From Acanthacorydalis orientalis (lineage: Eukaryota; Arthropoda; Insecta; Megaloptera; Corydalidae), in contig CM068313.1 in NCBI GenBank assembly GCA_034766995.1, positions 40,657,496 through 40,721,495 on the forward strand: 64,000 bases of DNA, in the 5' to 3' direction. Below the pieces are notes generated by a model that searched no databases, was not told the DNA's origin, and saw only the letters and a list, made by a program, of their open reading frames with translations. Within the stretch, counting starts at the first letter, position 1. Each line of letters opens with the position of its first letter. Position numbers and translations under genes: made by a program. Positions 1-12,197 of the stretch are shown here, piece after piece.

Positions 1-1487
1 TTTGAAAAATAAATATAATATATATTTATTTCTTATGTAAATTTATCTTTTAAAATCTGGTTTTATAAAAATTGGAAAAATTTGCTCGAGTCGAATTTTG
101 CTGTTTCTTGATTTAAAATGCAGAATAAGAATTAACCAAATATTGTAATTCGTAATTTTACTTAATATTGAATAGTTTAAAATTATTTTAACATTTTTGT
201 TTGGGTTTATATTATGGGCAATGTTCAGAAATTTGTGGAGCAAATCATAGTTTTATACCAATTGTAATTGAAAGTGTATCTTCTAAATCTTTTATTAATT
301 GAATTAAAAATTATAACTACATTAGATAACTGAAAGTAAGTACTGGTCTCTTAAACCATTTTATAGTAAATTAACAATTACTTCTAATGAAAGAATTAGT
401 TAAATATAACATTAGTATGTCATACTAAAATTATTAGTATTATTCTAATATTCTTTGATTCCGCAAATAGCTCCAATTAATTGATTAATTTTATTTTTTT
501 TTATTTTCTATTATCATAATTTTATTTAATAACTATCTGTTTTATTTAATAACTATTTAATAACTATAACGATTTTTGGTTATTTTTAACAATAGATTAT
601 AACAACATATGTTCATTGAAAATGTGTGGAATAGCAAAAAAGGTATTTTTTGAACAAATTATTTTTTTCAAATAATATATATATATATATATATATAGTA
701 TTCGTACATGAGATTGTTGACGAACTCTTAAATCCCAAAAACTAACTCCATAAATTAGTTTACAAAGTTAAGCACATAAAAAGTATGTACACCTATATAA
801 GAATAAAAAAATACTTAGATACGTTTGTCATCATTTTCAAATTCTTTTAACTTTGAAAATACAGGTGTCTATTCAATAAGGCAACTGCCACAAACAATTT
901 TTACTTATGTACTTCAAACATAAGTTCATAATCAAGTATCTACTTGATATTATTCAAATATATGATACATTATGGAAACATATTTGAAAATAATGTAATT
1001 TAAATAAAATAGTATAAGCAAATTAATTTTAATATTGTATATAAATTAAGCTATATCTAATGTTTAAAATAATTAATATTTTCTATTCAAATACTTAAAT
1101 AAAGGATAATACAAAGCAATTTATACTGTTGTGTCTGCAGTCATAGTTATCTAACTAAAAAAGTAATTTGTAATAACTGTTTGTTTCTGAAAAAATATTT
1201 GCAGATAAATCAATAAAATATTTACATTTTTTTTCAAAAATAATTGAATATATATGTTTTATAGATTCTCTAAAAATAAAGATTTGTTAATTCTGTGAAT
1301 TACTATGTACATATAAATAATATTAATATTTTAAGCAATATTATACGCAGCGTGGTTAAAATAAAAATAATTAACGTATATAATAATTATTGTAGCTACA
1401 TAAAAAAAATAATTACAATAATGATAATTTGTACAATATATTACAATTACATATACAATTCAATTTAAATTTTTGATATTGACTTAC
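1..1487. other. AT-rich non-coding left edge
   Basis: Very AT-rich sequence with a short (TA)n at about 672-697. I see no splice-bounded exon or conserved reading frame on either strand. If the gene with exons at 8196-8273 and 1488-1542 continues, this is its next intron. Confidence 0.6.
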
Positions 1488-1542
1488 CGAGTGGATCATA
1501 ATGTTCATAAATCGCTTCTTTAAAATCAGATTCATATGGCAC
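1488..1542 (-). CDS. internal coding exon (exon 2) of a putative secreted or membrane protein
   Basis: On the minus strand a pyrimidine-rich acceptor (TTTTCTGTTACAG) is followed by 55 bases and a near-perfect donor (CTCG|GTAAGT). Read in phase 0 it encodes VPYESDFKEAIYEHYDPL plus one base of the next codon. The preceding coding exon at 8196-8273 ends in phase 0, so the two join to give ...ISFALP-VPYESDF.... The acidic, aromatic sequence suits the start of a mature secreted chain just after a signal peptide. One other frame of this short exon is also open, so the assignment rests on splice sites plus phase. I do not recognise the protein family; a peptide-hormone precursor and the ectodomain of a membrane protein are both possible. 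Remaining exons would lie left of the window. Confidence 0.5.
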
Positions 1543-2765
1543 CTGTAACAGAAAATCATTAAAATATGCTTAAAAAATATTTTTTTTACTTTCACAAATG
1601 GGTTCTTTTTTCACCCCACAATGTATAGAAACATCTGATTAAATTTTTCTGTATCTTGGCGCTTTGATGGAATTTGGATGATGGCTTTGAAATCGAAATG
1701 CAACAATCAAAGAGAAACAATAATATTTTATTAAATATTTTTGTTCGGAAAAAATATTAGTGTGGTTTGTGGAATAAAAAAAGAATTCGTTTGTGAAAGT
1801 TTCGAAAAAATTTAGCCACGGTGTCAAAACTCTTATATATTATATTTTTTAATTTTATTAATATTAAGCGTTTATAAACGAAATTGATTATTTCATATAA
1901 AAGCAAAACACTAAATTCCAAATTTAATCAAATGCGATTGAAAAAAAAACGATTTATACAATTTATCATAAATTTAAAATAGTTATTAACTCAGTTCGTT
2001 TTTGAAATTATTTTTCTATATACAGCAATTATATTTCTAATTCTCATTATAAAAGAATTGGGCATAGATATGTATATTTATCACAAACAACATTTTAATT
2101 AAATTCAGTAATAATAAATTTTTGATTAAAATATTTGAAATATACAAAGAAATTTGTCGTTTGGTCTGTGTTTATATTCTGTTTCTAAATTATTATTTGT
2201 CGTCGGTACAAAGTCCTTAAATATTTAAATAACATATTTTTAAATACAATAAATATTGAAAAAACGTATATTTTTTGAATTATTACTAACATTTGTTTAT
2301 TTTGATGTTAAATAAGGTATTTAAGAGAAATTATATACTTTATTGATAACATTATATATATATATATATACAACGCAATTATAATTCAATACGTTTAATA
2401 TATTTTTATTGTTTGTGGAATTACATTTGTAATAAATTAATTTTATTTTGAATGACATAGAAACATCATTTTCTTTTTTTGAATCTATTTGATCGTCTAA
2501 TCCAACCATATCATCTTTTGCTGTTAAATAATTTCGTATAAAACTCTTTATAGTCACATTATATAAAATGTGATTACATTATAGAAAGTGATTTTAAATC
2601 TTTAAGATAATGTTCCTATTTTTCAGCCGACTCTAATGATTCGAAAATATTCGAAAAATCTGTTTCTTGATTTAGCAATTATAATATTGCGAAAATATAT
2701 CTATTCCTGTATTTAATTGTATTTAAAATCTGTTTTTATGAAAATTGAAAAAAGATAGTATCTTC

Positions 2766-2928
2766 CAAAGCGCGTTATCTTATCGACAAAAGACTAATTG
2801 CCTGAGCCCCCTATCAACAAGGGGACCGAAACCAATATTTTATAAACTCATTACTGTAGTACAGTACTGTATGTGGGGTCCCCTAGTTCAAATTTTCCTG
2901 GATCCCATGAAGTTATAATGCGCCTCTG
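2766..2928. mobile_element. short non-autonomous hAT-type element (MITE), 163 bp
   Basis: The left end reads CAAAGCGCGTTAT and the right end, reverse-complemented, CAGAGGCGCATTAT, giving imperfect terminal inverted repeats. Flanking 8-bp direct repeats are GTATCTTC (2758-2765) and GTGTCTTC (2929-2936), 7 of 8 identical, the target-site length typical of hAT transposons. Inside are GC-rich blocks (GAGCCCCC, GGGGACC, GGGTCCCC) that stand out from the AT-rich intron and resemble the subterminal blocks of hAT elements. There is no coding capacity. It lies within the long intron of the minus-strand secreted-protein gene. Confidence 0.65.
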
Positions 2929-3853
2929 GTGTCTTCTCGAGGTAGCATTTTATTGTCATTTGATTTATATATGCAGAAAAAAAATAATAAAACCGATATT
3001 GTCATTTGTAATTTCATTTAATTTCATTGATTCAAAATCCAAAATCTTCTAAATTAATTGTTGGGTGTCTTTTTTTTTTATTGGCAAACTAAATAATGCA
3101 CTAATTTTCTATGATTAACTAATTTTCGATAAAAATATCATTTAGTCCATATTTGTATATCTACGTTCAATTCTTATATTATTTCCAATTATACAAACTA
3201 TTACTTCTGTAAGTTTAATCATTTTTGTTTACATTTTTTTCAATTATTTTGAAGAAAATTAATTAGTCTTTAGAATAAACACTTCCTCATTGAATGATGA
3301 CACATGATCGAAGTGTGAATGTAATATAATAAGTATACTTCACCTACGCATTCACCATATATATATATATATATATATATATAATGTAATTAAATTCACT
3401 TGTATTTAATTATTAAAAATCGATGTTTTAAAAAAATATATATTTTATAAATCTAATAATTTAATAATTGTATTCAATAATAACCTTAATTATTTACAAT
3501 TAACAACATACACACTAAATAAGTATCAAACAACGCTCGTATTTCAATTCTTAACTGCAATTTCTGTTTATTTTTACCAACTCCTACGATGATTGTTTAT
3601 AAAATAAGTTATACTATTCAGGAAATCCACAAAAATATCTCTATTATAAAATTAATGAACAAATAACTAGATTGATGCAAATTTTTGTTAAAATGATTAT
3701 TTTAAATCTCTTATTTTTTAGAGCAATTTTAAAAAATATTAATATCTGAATATTATGCATATTAAAATATAGAATGAAACATTTATAATTTTTTAAAAAT
3801 TAATTTTGGTCTGTATACTTGTTCTTTATATCATGTTGTTCGTGTATATGTAA

Positions 3854-3903
<50 letters not shown>

Positions 3904-3988
3904 TTTCATATGAATGATAATTTTATAATGAAAAATATGATACATAGTATTAATAAAAAAATATAATGAACCTTGTACTTAAAATTTT

Positions 3989-3991
<3 letters not shown>

Positions 3992-4066
<75 letters not shown>
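3992..4066. repeat. (TA)n microsatellite, ~75 bp
   Basis: Uninterrupted TA dinucleotide run. A second run lies at about 3856-3902, and shorter ones at 3357-3382, 4538-4583 and 4799-4827. Runs of IYIY or YIYI residues in translations of this area come from these repeats. Confidence 0.95.
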
Positions 4067-4069
<3 letters not shown>

Positions 4070-4119
4070 GTTGGGAGCTTTTAAATTGAATCAATCATAA
4101 CTCTGTTTTAAATAAAAAA

Positions 4120-4470
4120 TATTTTCTCGTCATTTTAGAATTGACGAACCAACGTTAACATTTAAAAACACTATATATTTTGGCCAAGCAGTTGGGATAA
4201 CCTCACAAAACACTAGTGAATACGACGTCGTTCGAAAAGCAATATATTAGGCAATGCATACTTTTCGTATTACAGTTGAAAAAATGCTGTCCAAGCAGCG
4301 GTAATGATTTATTCAGCTTTGGGGGAAGGTGTTGTGAAATATATAAGAAGTATGAAACATGTAAAAAGTGATAAAATTCATTACAACTTCGTCGAATCAA
4401 AGCTTCCATCTTTTTTTCGGCAAGGGAATCATCAATTATGCGAGAAATGGAGCAAAGCAATATAAAATAA
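4120..4470 (+). mobile_element. dispersed repeat copy A, probable mariner 3'-end remnant
   Basis: This segment aligns by eye over about 300 bp with the reverse complement of 54945-55445, sharing blocks such as ATAACCTCACAAAAC and AAATGTTAA. Near 4410-4460 a frame reads FFFRQGNHQLCEKWSKAI and stops, which resembles the C-terminal end of mariner transposases (FF..GI..L..RW.K.I). No intact frame, terminal repeat or catalytic motif survives. I infer an old deleted Tc1/mariner copy; another repeat class is possible. Confidence 0.45.
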
Positions 4471-4551
4471 TAAAAATTTTCAAATTTGTATAATAATTAT
4501 AATTATTAATTGTCATATTTAGCCGTTATATATATAACTAAATGTATATAT

Positions 4552-4583
<32 letters not shown>

Positions 4584-4795
4584 TACATTAATTATATTTA
4601 ATGCATTTCGAATGAAAAATTATATTCATAAAAACTATTTACAATACAAATAATTGAGCTCTTTACTTAATTCATTGAAATTAAAGTGTCTATTAAATAG
4701 AAAGCTATAGATAAGCAAATTACTGTACATTTCCGTATTAACACAGAATCTCTTAGGGAGTTTATTATGTCAAAGTAATTCAATACTGGTCAAGC

Positions 4796-4828
<33 letters not shown>

Positions 4829-5607
4829 CACAAAAGATAATAGAAATAAAATATAAGTAAATAATTAAATTTACTAACTATAAAACACGCTTTATTAGAT
4901 TCAGGATGTAATCGATTTCTTATAATATTTATATTTAGGGGTTTTTATTTCGACAGTAGGTGTAACATACGTTCATATCAATCGTATTGTTTATCAAGTG
5001 TTTTCATTCATGCTTAACTGACAGGTTGAGCTGATAAATGTGTGACGAATGAGAAAATAATTGAAAATATAAGCTTTAACAGAAAAAAATATATAATTAG
5101 ACATTAATAGAAGTATTAAACAAATACATGACATATGATGTACACAACATATGTTTTTGTACGTCAAGTACATAAATTTATTTCGTTATATAGGCGAATT
5201 AAAGCATGTTGATAAAGATGAACGTTTGTAATATAATATATAATATACGAGTACTACCTAATAGTAACTAGATCGAATTTCTATTACAAACTTCTAAAAA
5301 ATTTTATATTTTATGAGAATATTATTTTGGACATCGTTTTAAGCAAACAATGTTTTTGAGTACTGCAAAGTATAAATAAGCAAATTGGTGATATACTGAC
5401 AAGCAAAATCAAAAAAGTTTACGTTTTCCTGATAATTACGAAAACGAGTGAAGTAATGCCAAGATATTGCATTTAGTGAATCAAATGAAAAATATTGAAT
5501 TTGTTATACTAATGAAATAATATTTATCGCGTGACGAACAAATTATCTTTTAAGGGGCCAAACTGCTATCACAAATAATAATCTGAAACAATCACAAACT
5601 GAGGTGA

Positions 5608-6022
5608 TTCTTCTTCTAGATTTAACATTTTTTAATGTTTTCAAAAAAAAACATGGTTATGTGAAATATACTTAAAAAATGATTCAGAGTATTTGGTAAC
5701 AAATTTTATTTTTGTTAATTAATATACTTTGATTTTAATGAAAACATTTATAAACAAATATTACTTTACTCTTGCCAGTTCAGCTGGAGAATTCCATCGT
5801 AGGTGGCCAGCTTCTTCTGGATTTTAAATTTTTTTAATGTTTTCCAAAAAAAACGTGGTTATGTAAAATATACTTAAAAAATGATTCAGAGTATTTGGTA
5901 ACAAATTGATTTTTTTTTAATTAATATTCTTTGATTTTAATGAAAACATTTATAAACAAATATTATTTTACTCTTGCCAGTCTATCTGGAAAATTCCATC
6001 GTAGCTGGCCAGCTTTGAGGTT
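5608..6022. repeat. tandem duplication of a ~202-bp unit (two copies)
   Basis: Two adjacent copies offset by about 202 bp share AATGATTCAGAGTATTTGGT and TTACTCTTGCCAGT and differ by scattered substitutions and small indels. The copies end near CCATCGTAGGTGGCCAGC (~5795-5812) and CCATCGTAGCTGGCCAGC (~5997-6014). No reading frame spans it. Confidence 0.8.
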
Positions 6023-6098
6023 GATAACGAGTACTTTATTTGCTTGTAATGTTTCCACTTATTACCCTACACACTTTTATACATTTTTGATATAATAT

Positions 6099-6106
<8 letters not shown>

Positions 6107-6161
<55 letters not shown>
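6107..6161. repeat. (TA)n microsatellite
   Basis: TA run of about 55 bp between the tandem duplication and the foldback element, preceded by a short (CA) stretch. Confidence 0.95.
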
Positions 6162-6163
<2 letters not shown>

Positions 6164-6318
6164 GGATCTTTGGGAGTGGGTAACTAAGAAGATTTATGCA
6201 AATGAGCAGCAATAAGAAACAAAAAAAGTTAAAATAAAATTAATTATGAAATATTGGAGTAAAATTTCTGCTGATTTCATTACAAATAACTTACTTCCAA
6301 ATAGCAAATTACAGTTAT

Positions 6319-7248
6319 AATCCAGTGGACCTGGCTGTGGAGTATTGCATCAGAATGGACAATCTGATAGTAGTTGTGGGATGGTAGGAGAAGGGGTTGT
6401 CTAGAGTATAATTACACTTTTGTTAACTGTCAGACTTTACGCTGTCGCGGCCAGCGCGAAAAAAGGGTTAATTTCCAGATGTTTATTTTAAATACCATGC
6501 TTTCTGTTATAGCTACAAAAGAAATTAAAAAAAAACTTTTTGTAGGGAATTTAATTCCCTACCACTTTGGGTTTCATTATTTTTTTCATGCGATGAATAT
6601 TTTTTTATTTAATACGAAAAAAGTTTTTTGGCATTTTTCTCCTTTTTAGTTCGTTTGACGTTAAATATACCCATCAATAAAGTTGTAGAGAATAAGAAAA
6701 TCTGCAACTTTCATACTAACTTTTTTTTGTGCGATAAATATTTATTGTTTTACACCGCTGGAAAAGGCCAAGTGTACCGAATCCGAGGAACTGTAATAAC
6801 GCTTCCGATGGTGTTGCATCCGCATGCATAGTTCCGCACTACCATATACGCAGCCTTTCGCAGTGGTGTAAAATAATAAATATTTATCGCACAAAAAAAA
6901 AATATGAAAGTTGCAGATTTTTTTATGCTCTACAACTTTTTTAATAGGTATCTTTAATATCAAACGAGCAAAACAGGAGAAAATTCTAAAAAAAATTAAA
7001 CAGTTTTTTTGCAACAAATAAAAAAATATTCATCACATGAAAAAAGTATAAGAACCAAAGTTATAGAGAATTAAATTTCCTACAAATTGGGCTTTTGATT
7101 TCCTTTGTAGCTACAACAGGAAGTGAGATATTTTAAAAGTGTACTTATACTCTAGGCAACCTTCCCCTCCCAACATCCAATAACCATGATTAGATTGTTC
7201 ATTCTGATGCAAGGATAGGCCTGAATTTTAGCCAGATCCACTGGACTA
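6319..7248. mobile_element. ~930-bp foldback (long inverted-repeat) element
   Basis: The two halves are long imperfect inverted repeats around a centre near 6785-6830. The left end reads TCCAGTGGACCTGGCT and the right end, reverse-complemented, TCCAGTGGATCTGGCT; TA lies just outside both. Paired blocks include TCTGCAACTTTCATA (left, ~6700) with TATGAAAGTTGCAGA (right, ~6903), TTTACACCGCTGG (~6750) with the opposing GTGGTGTAAAA (~6862), and TGTAGCTACAA-type blocks at ~6510 and ~7108. Short frames on both strands (such as 6374-6649 and 6742-7017) mirror each other and look like by-products, with no recognisable domain. The TA ends suggest a Tc1/mariner-type non-autonomous palindromic element. 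Confidence 0.7.
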
Positions 7249-8062
7249 TTATTAATGTTAATGGCATGCATACGCACTATTGAATAATGACATTTATTTT
7301 GAAAATCGAAAATATTTTTTAATTATCCGTTTTTTTTACAAACACACGCTTTTTTATTTTTGTTCCTATTTTAATGACTTTTATTTGGTAAGATTAAACA
7401 CTACTAAGATTAAACTACTCTGATTTTCTATTCATACTTTTTGATAACATATTTTAAAATAATGTAGCTGCAGAATAATAGAGAATATATTTGACGATAA
7501 TTGGATAAAAGGTTTTAATCTCAGCAAAATTATTTAAAAAACAAATTGTCAACATAAATTGTATTTTTTGTTGTAGCACTGTTTTTTAAATTCCAAAATC
7601 ACTTGTTAAGAAATCGTTCGAGTTTATAAAAGTTATCAAGTTTGTTTATATATATATATATATATATATAATCAAATTAATAATTAAACTACGTGTATTT
7701 CAGATATTTTTTGTATTTTTTATTATATTATTAATTTTTATTTCAAATAATTTTAATAGATTAAAACATAAAGTTGCCAAAAGGCAATTAATCAACTTAA
7801 AATTATAAATTTTGGATATTTATTTTTATAGATATTAAATTGAAAATCAAGTACAAAACATAAATGTAAAAAATATTTTTATTGAAATAAAAAATCAATC
7901 ATTTTGTTTAAAAAAAGTTAGTATTAAAAAAAAATTATTTAAATACTAATATAGATAAATTTATATATATATATATATACATATGAGGTTGATAAAAATA
8001 TAATTGTGGTTTATGACCTTCCAATCCATATACAAAGCCGCAATAATTTTCTTATCGACCAG

Positions 8063-8094
<32 letters not shown>

Positions 8095-8106
8095 GTATAC
8101 ATTTAA

Positions 8107-8144
<38 letters not shown>

Positions 8145-8195
8145 TATAAAGTATATTTAAATTAATTTTGAAAGATACAAAAAAATAAAACTTAC
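7249..8195. other. remaining intron sequence, AT-rich with (TA)n
   Basis: Intron of the minus-strand gene. It holds (TA)n tracts at about 7649-7671, 8062-8090 and 8110-8141. I see no exon with convincing splice sites. Confidence 0.6.
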
Positions 8196-8273
8196 CGGTA
8201 AAGCAAATGAAATGGTGGCAGTTAAAACGGTCGCAAATAGAATGCGTAAAGTGGACGTTCCAAAAACTCCCAT
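8196..8273 (-). CDS. first coding exon of a putative secreted protein (signal peptide)
   Basis: The minus strand has an ATG at 8273-8271 followed by 26 codons and a donor (TTACCG|GTAAG) at 8196/8195. The peptide MGVFGTSTLRILFATVL... continues to ...ATISFALP: a short polar and basic start, a hydrophobic core from about residue 9 to 24, and small residues before a likely cleavage after SFA. This ATG is the first one downstream of a TATA box at 8364-8369, implying a 5' UTR of roughly 65-70 nt, which is why I chose this start. The exon ends in phase 0, matching the phase of the candidate exon at 1488-1542, so the intron would be 6.65 kb. The product should enter the secretory pathway. I do not recognise the family. 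A plus-strand frame over 8207-8524 covers the same bases but has no signal of its own. Confidence 0.6.
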
Positions 8274-8334
8274 TACGAATTGTCAAGGGACTTTCCTTAC
8301 CCACAATAACTGTTAAAGAGATGTTCACGCCAAA

Positions 8335-8425
8335 AATGTGGTTCAGTTGTGCTCGACGCTGCTCTTATATGTCCTGGCGTCGGGGAACGTTACAGCGTCG
8401 GCGTCAACATGCGGGGGCGATGCAT
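8335..8425 (-). promoter_or_regulatory. TATA promoter with a perfect EGR-type site
   Basis: Reading the minus strand, GCGCCCCCGC-type sequence is followed by TATAAG (8369-8364), with transcription expected near 8335-8340 and the signal-peptide ATG at 8273. The plus strand at 8411-8419 reads GCGGGGGCG, a perfect match to the EGR/stripe zinc-finger consensus, about 70-80 bp upstream of the inferred start. The region is markedly GC-richer than its surroundings. The TATA call is supported by position; the EGR call is a motif match only. Confidence 0.5.
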
Positions 8426-8530
8426 TCAAAAGCTCAATGGTCGGGGATAGGTGAGTTTATCCACTTAAAGTACTCGATAAGTGTAAGTGGTGTCATTTTC
8501 AAGTATTTAACAGACACTTTTTGAGTTTTG

Positions 8531-9035
8531 CTACCTGCATCGTTTGATAATATTAACGAACAATTTTATAAATTTATGCGGATCATCCATTTGTCGTTAA
8601 AAGGATAGACGCGAAAAGCAGTAATGGTTAATCTAGTACATTTTTATTTAGTATACTTTTTAAACCGATGGAAACTCTGTTTAATGGGTCGACATGTGCT
8701 TGCATATTTTAGTTGATCGACAATTTCTCGGAATACTACTTACAAATAGTCATTTTGAACCAAATAAACTATTGGATAACTAATAGTTCTAGTGTATAGA
8801 ATCTAGCTTTATTTTTAATATTTAATTATAATATTGTATACAGAGCATATAGATAATAATAACGTCTGAATGAATTAAGAGAATTCAATGTTTTTGTATG
8901 CTTGAAAGCTAATGAAACCGTTTTTTATTGTCGATATGTGCATCATACATTACATTATGATTCAAATGCATTGTTTGATCATATAGATAAATCATGGCCT
9001 ATATATTTGGATTATACTTATTGAAAAATTATATA

Positions 9036-9111
<76 letters not shown>

Positions 9112-10264
9112 AATGAGTAAGATAACGATATCAAAAAATGTATTGGACATATAAGCCAAATTGTATTACTGATTAGTTTCAATTTTAAATATTTGGAAGG
9201 TATCTTTATTTAATAGTGAATTATTAATATCTAAAGTATGTAAAAAGCTATTGGAATGAAACTATTAGAGGAAAATACTTATATTTTATTAAATATATTT
9301 CAATTATAGAATTTTATTTCTGAAATATATCGTTTCCACGGTAATAAGCATACTATTTTACAAATACATAATATTAAATTAAATTTATATCACTGTAATA
9401 AAATGAATATTAAGCAATTCGCTTTTCTGGAAAACTTTTATATCTCCTTAAAATGTTGCGATATATTCATTTTGAACAGTTTTATATGGAGTATGTTCCA
9501 TTTTCGATTAGTATTTTCTATAGTTTAATGTATTGAAGTGAAAATAATTTTAAATATACCGTGAAGGAAAACTGTTTCCAAACAACGCATAAATTTATTT
9601 TAAAATAATGATAACTGTCAATCCGAAAAAGGTCACTAGTTTTCTCTCCTACGTTATTGTATATTAATCAAAAAGGACGGCTTCATTATTGTTCTTCCAG
9701 TTATTGTTCAAATAAAATAATCGCAAGAAATAAATTCAGAAGATGCAATTTCATTTATTATGATCAAAGAGAGATTGTTATGATCACCGAAGTAATTTTC
9801 AATTTATATAATTTTTTATAAATATATTTTTTAAAAAAATATCATAAATTTCGATTTTCTTCAGATTTAGTAAATATTATTAATACTCTGATAACACAAA
9901 ATACAATTTCTAAATATTTGCGACTGTTAGGACACATGAATTGTCGTCTTAGAAAACAGAAACATTTCAGGGCTTTTGAACATGGTCCGATATTTATATG
10001 ATATTATAATCAGACCATTTAAAAATATATAGGTTTTATATGACTTCATTGAAGACGATGTCCGATCCGATAGAAACATTCGCCTAGAATCTCTATTTGT
10101 ATGGATTTGATTCTGTTTTAATTTAGATCGATATATGTGTAATGTAAACTGTCCAAAAGACTATACAACACTGACTTAGTTCATCATAAATGTATTGTTA
10201 GTTGTATACACATCCTTACAATGATTGAATAATTTATTTTCATCTTCGAGAACTTTATAAAAGA
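8531..10264. other. AT-rich intergenic spacer with (TA)n/(GA)n tract
   Basis: No gene seen. A compound microsatellite at about 9030-9112 runs from (TA)n into a (GA) run of about 12 repeats (9088-9112), which could offer GAGA-factor type sites. The rest is unremarkable AT-rich DNA upstream of the divergent minus-strand gene. Confidence 0.6.
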
Positions 10265-11541
10265 TTAGTGTAAAAATAACTGCGGTTTTTATCATTTTAA
10301 GTTTGGCGCTGATTTTTCTAGTTATAGTTTTTTTTTTTTTTTGTTACAGTCATGTGATACATCATTGTAAACAATAAAATTAGCAGTACTGATTTCAGTT
10401 TATGTCTATTGTTTTCATTCTTTAGTATTGTTGGATTTAACTTCTTAAATTAGTCATAGAAAGAAGTAAATTCTCACAATTTTGTTGTATGAGTTTAAAT
10501 TGTAACGTAAATGAACAGAAACTGCTCGAAATATCAAATTTACTTTTGGCGAAGAGTCAATCAGTGAACGTACAGATCAACACTGGTTCCAAAAATTTCG
10601 TAATGGAAACGAAAGCTTTGATGATAAAGAGGGATGTGGACGTTCTTCAGCTATAGACAATAATGATTTTAGAACTATTATTGAAGCGGACTCGCGTAAA
10701 ACAATTCGAGAGTTGGTAGAAGAATTCAATGTTGATTATTCAACAGTTGTTCGACATTTGAAACTAATTGAAAAAACAAAAAAGCTGAATAAATTGGTAC
10801 CGTATGAACTAAACGAACATCAAGCAATTCGTCGAAACTAAGTCTGCTATGCGGTTCTTTTGGGTAATAAAAATGATCTCTTTTTATCGCATTGTCATAT
10901 GTGATGAAAAATGAATTCTCTACAATAATCGGAAACTTTCATCACAGTGGCTAGACCGAGAAAAAGCACCAAAACAGTTTCCTAAACCGAAGCTTCATGA
11001 AAAAAAAGATTATGGTTACTATTTGGTGGTCGGTAAGTAGCATCATTCACTACACCTTCTTAAATTATGATGGAACAATAACAGCAGAAAAATATTCTCA
11101 GAAAATTGAAAAAATGTAAGAGAAGTTGCATCGTTTACGGCCAGCATAAGTTAATCGAAGATAACCAATTCTTTTTCATGATAATGCCCGACCACACGTT
11201 CCACAAATGACTTTAAAAAAACTCAATGAGCTGGGTTATGAATCCTTACCTCACCCACCTAATTCTCCGGTCCTGTCTTTGACAAATTATCATTTTTTTA
11301 AAAAACATTTGAGTAATTTCCTACAAGAGAAGGTTTTCAAAGATCAAGCATCAGCTCAAGGCGCTCTCGATGAATTCGTTAATTTCAGGACTGCATAATT
11401 CTATCTAGTAGGAATAAACAAACTTGTTTCCCGTTGTGTGCAGGTCAATGGTCTCTAATTTGATTAATAAATATAATTTTCAACTGATATATGCGTCTTT
11501 ATACTCGATACATTAAAACCGCAATTATTTTTGCAACAACC
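10265..11541 (+). mobile_element. mariner (Tc1/mariner DD34D) element with dead transposase
   Basis: About 1.28 kb, the usual mariner length. The right end, reverse-complemented, reads TAGGTTGTTGCAAAAATAAT then TGCGGTTTT, and the left end (~10265-10290) retains TAAAAATAACTGCGGTTTTT, a diverged terminal repeat. The coding remnant on the plus strand begins near 10550 with WFQKFRNGNESFDDKEGCGR, then a helix-turn-helix (TIRELVEEFNVDYSTVVRHL). A stop falls after HQAIRRN near 10840. The first catalytic aspartate survives in VICDEK but the following Trp codon is TGA. The second survives in FHDNARPH near 11180. The third position, normally in SP-L-P-DY, reads SPVLSLTNYHFF, so Asp is replaced by Asn. 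Multiple stops make it non-functional. Confidence 0.9.
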
Positions 11542-12136
11542 TAATAAAAAATGTTAAAACACATTTTCTATATTTTTTCCATTTATGGACCAACTCAGTA
11601 ATTTCCCTTCTTAAAACGCTTTTTAATAAACAACTAATATAAAATAGATATTTTTTGTATTTTCACAAATGAATTTTTTTCACTACAAAAAATTCTGGTA
11701 AACAATGTTAAATTAATTTTTATTTATCTTTAACTGTCAATTATGTGCATTTCGATGGCGATACTATCATCTTCAAAGCACCAAGTACAGAATAATCTAA
11801 TATATGTTAATGGTTTTTATTTCTCAGTGAAACAAGAATTATTGATAGTAAGCTATATTATCAAATGATTCCTAGGGTATGGGCTGTTAAAAGTCGGGTT
11901 AAAAAATTATAGCTCGAATGTACAACACATAACAGTTATATATTTGAAAACTGTTTGGCTCCTATTTCTAATAATTATCGAACCGTGTACAAATATCCTT
12001 GCACTATATTGTAATGAAAAGTTAGTATTTTTTTTTAAATGGATAACTAGTTTTATCGTATTATATATTTTTTTAAATATATTTGATTTTTTTTCATTTT
12101 CTCTACGTATGTACAAATGTATATATACATAGAATA

Positions 12137-12197
<61 letters not shown>

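Noticed and set aside
8207..8524. Plus-strand 105-codon frame over the promoter region
   Set aside because: It has no domain or splice context and is antisense to the TATA promoter and signal-peptide exon.
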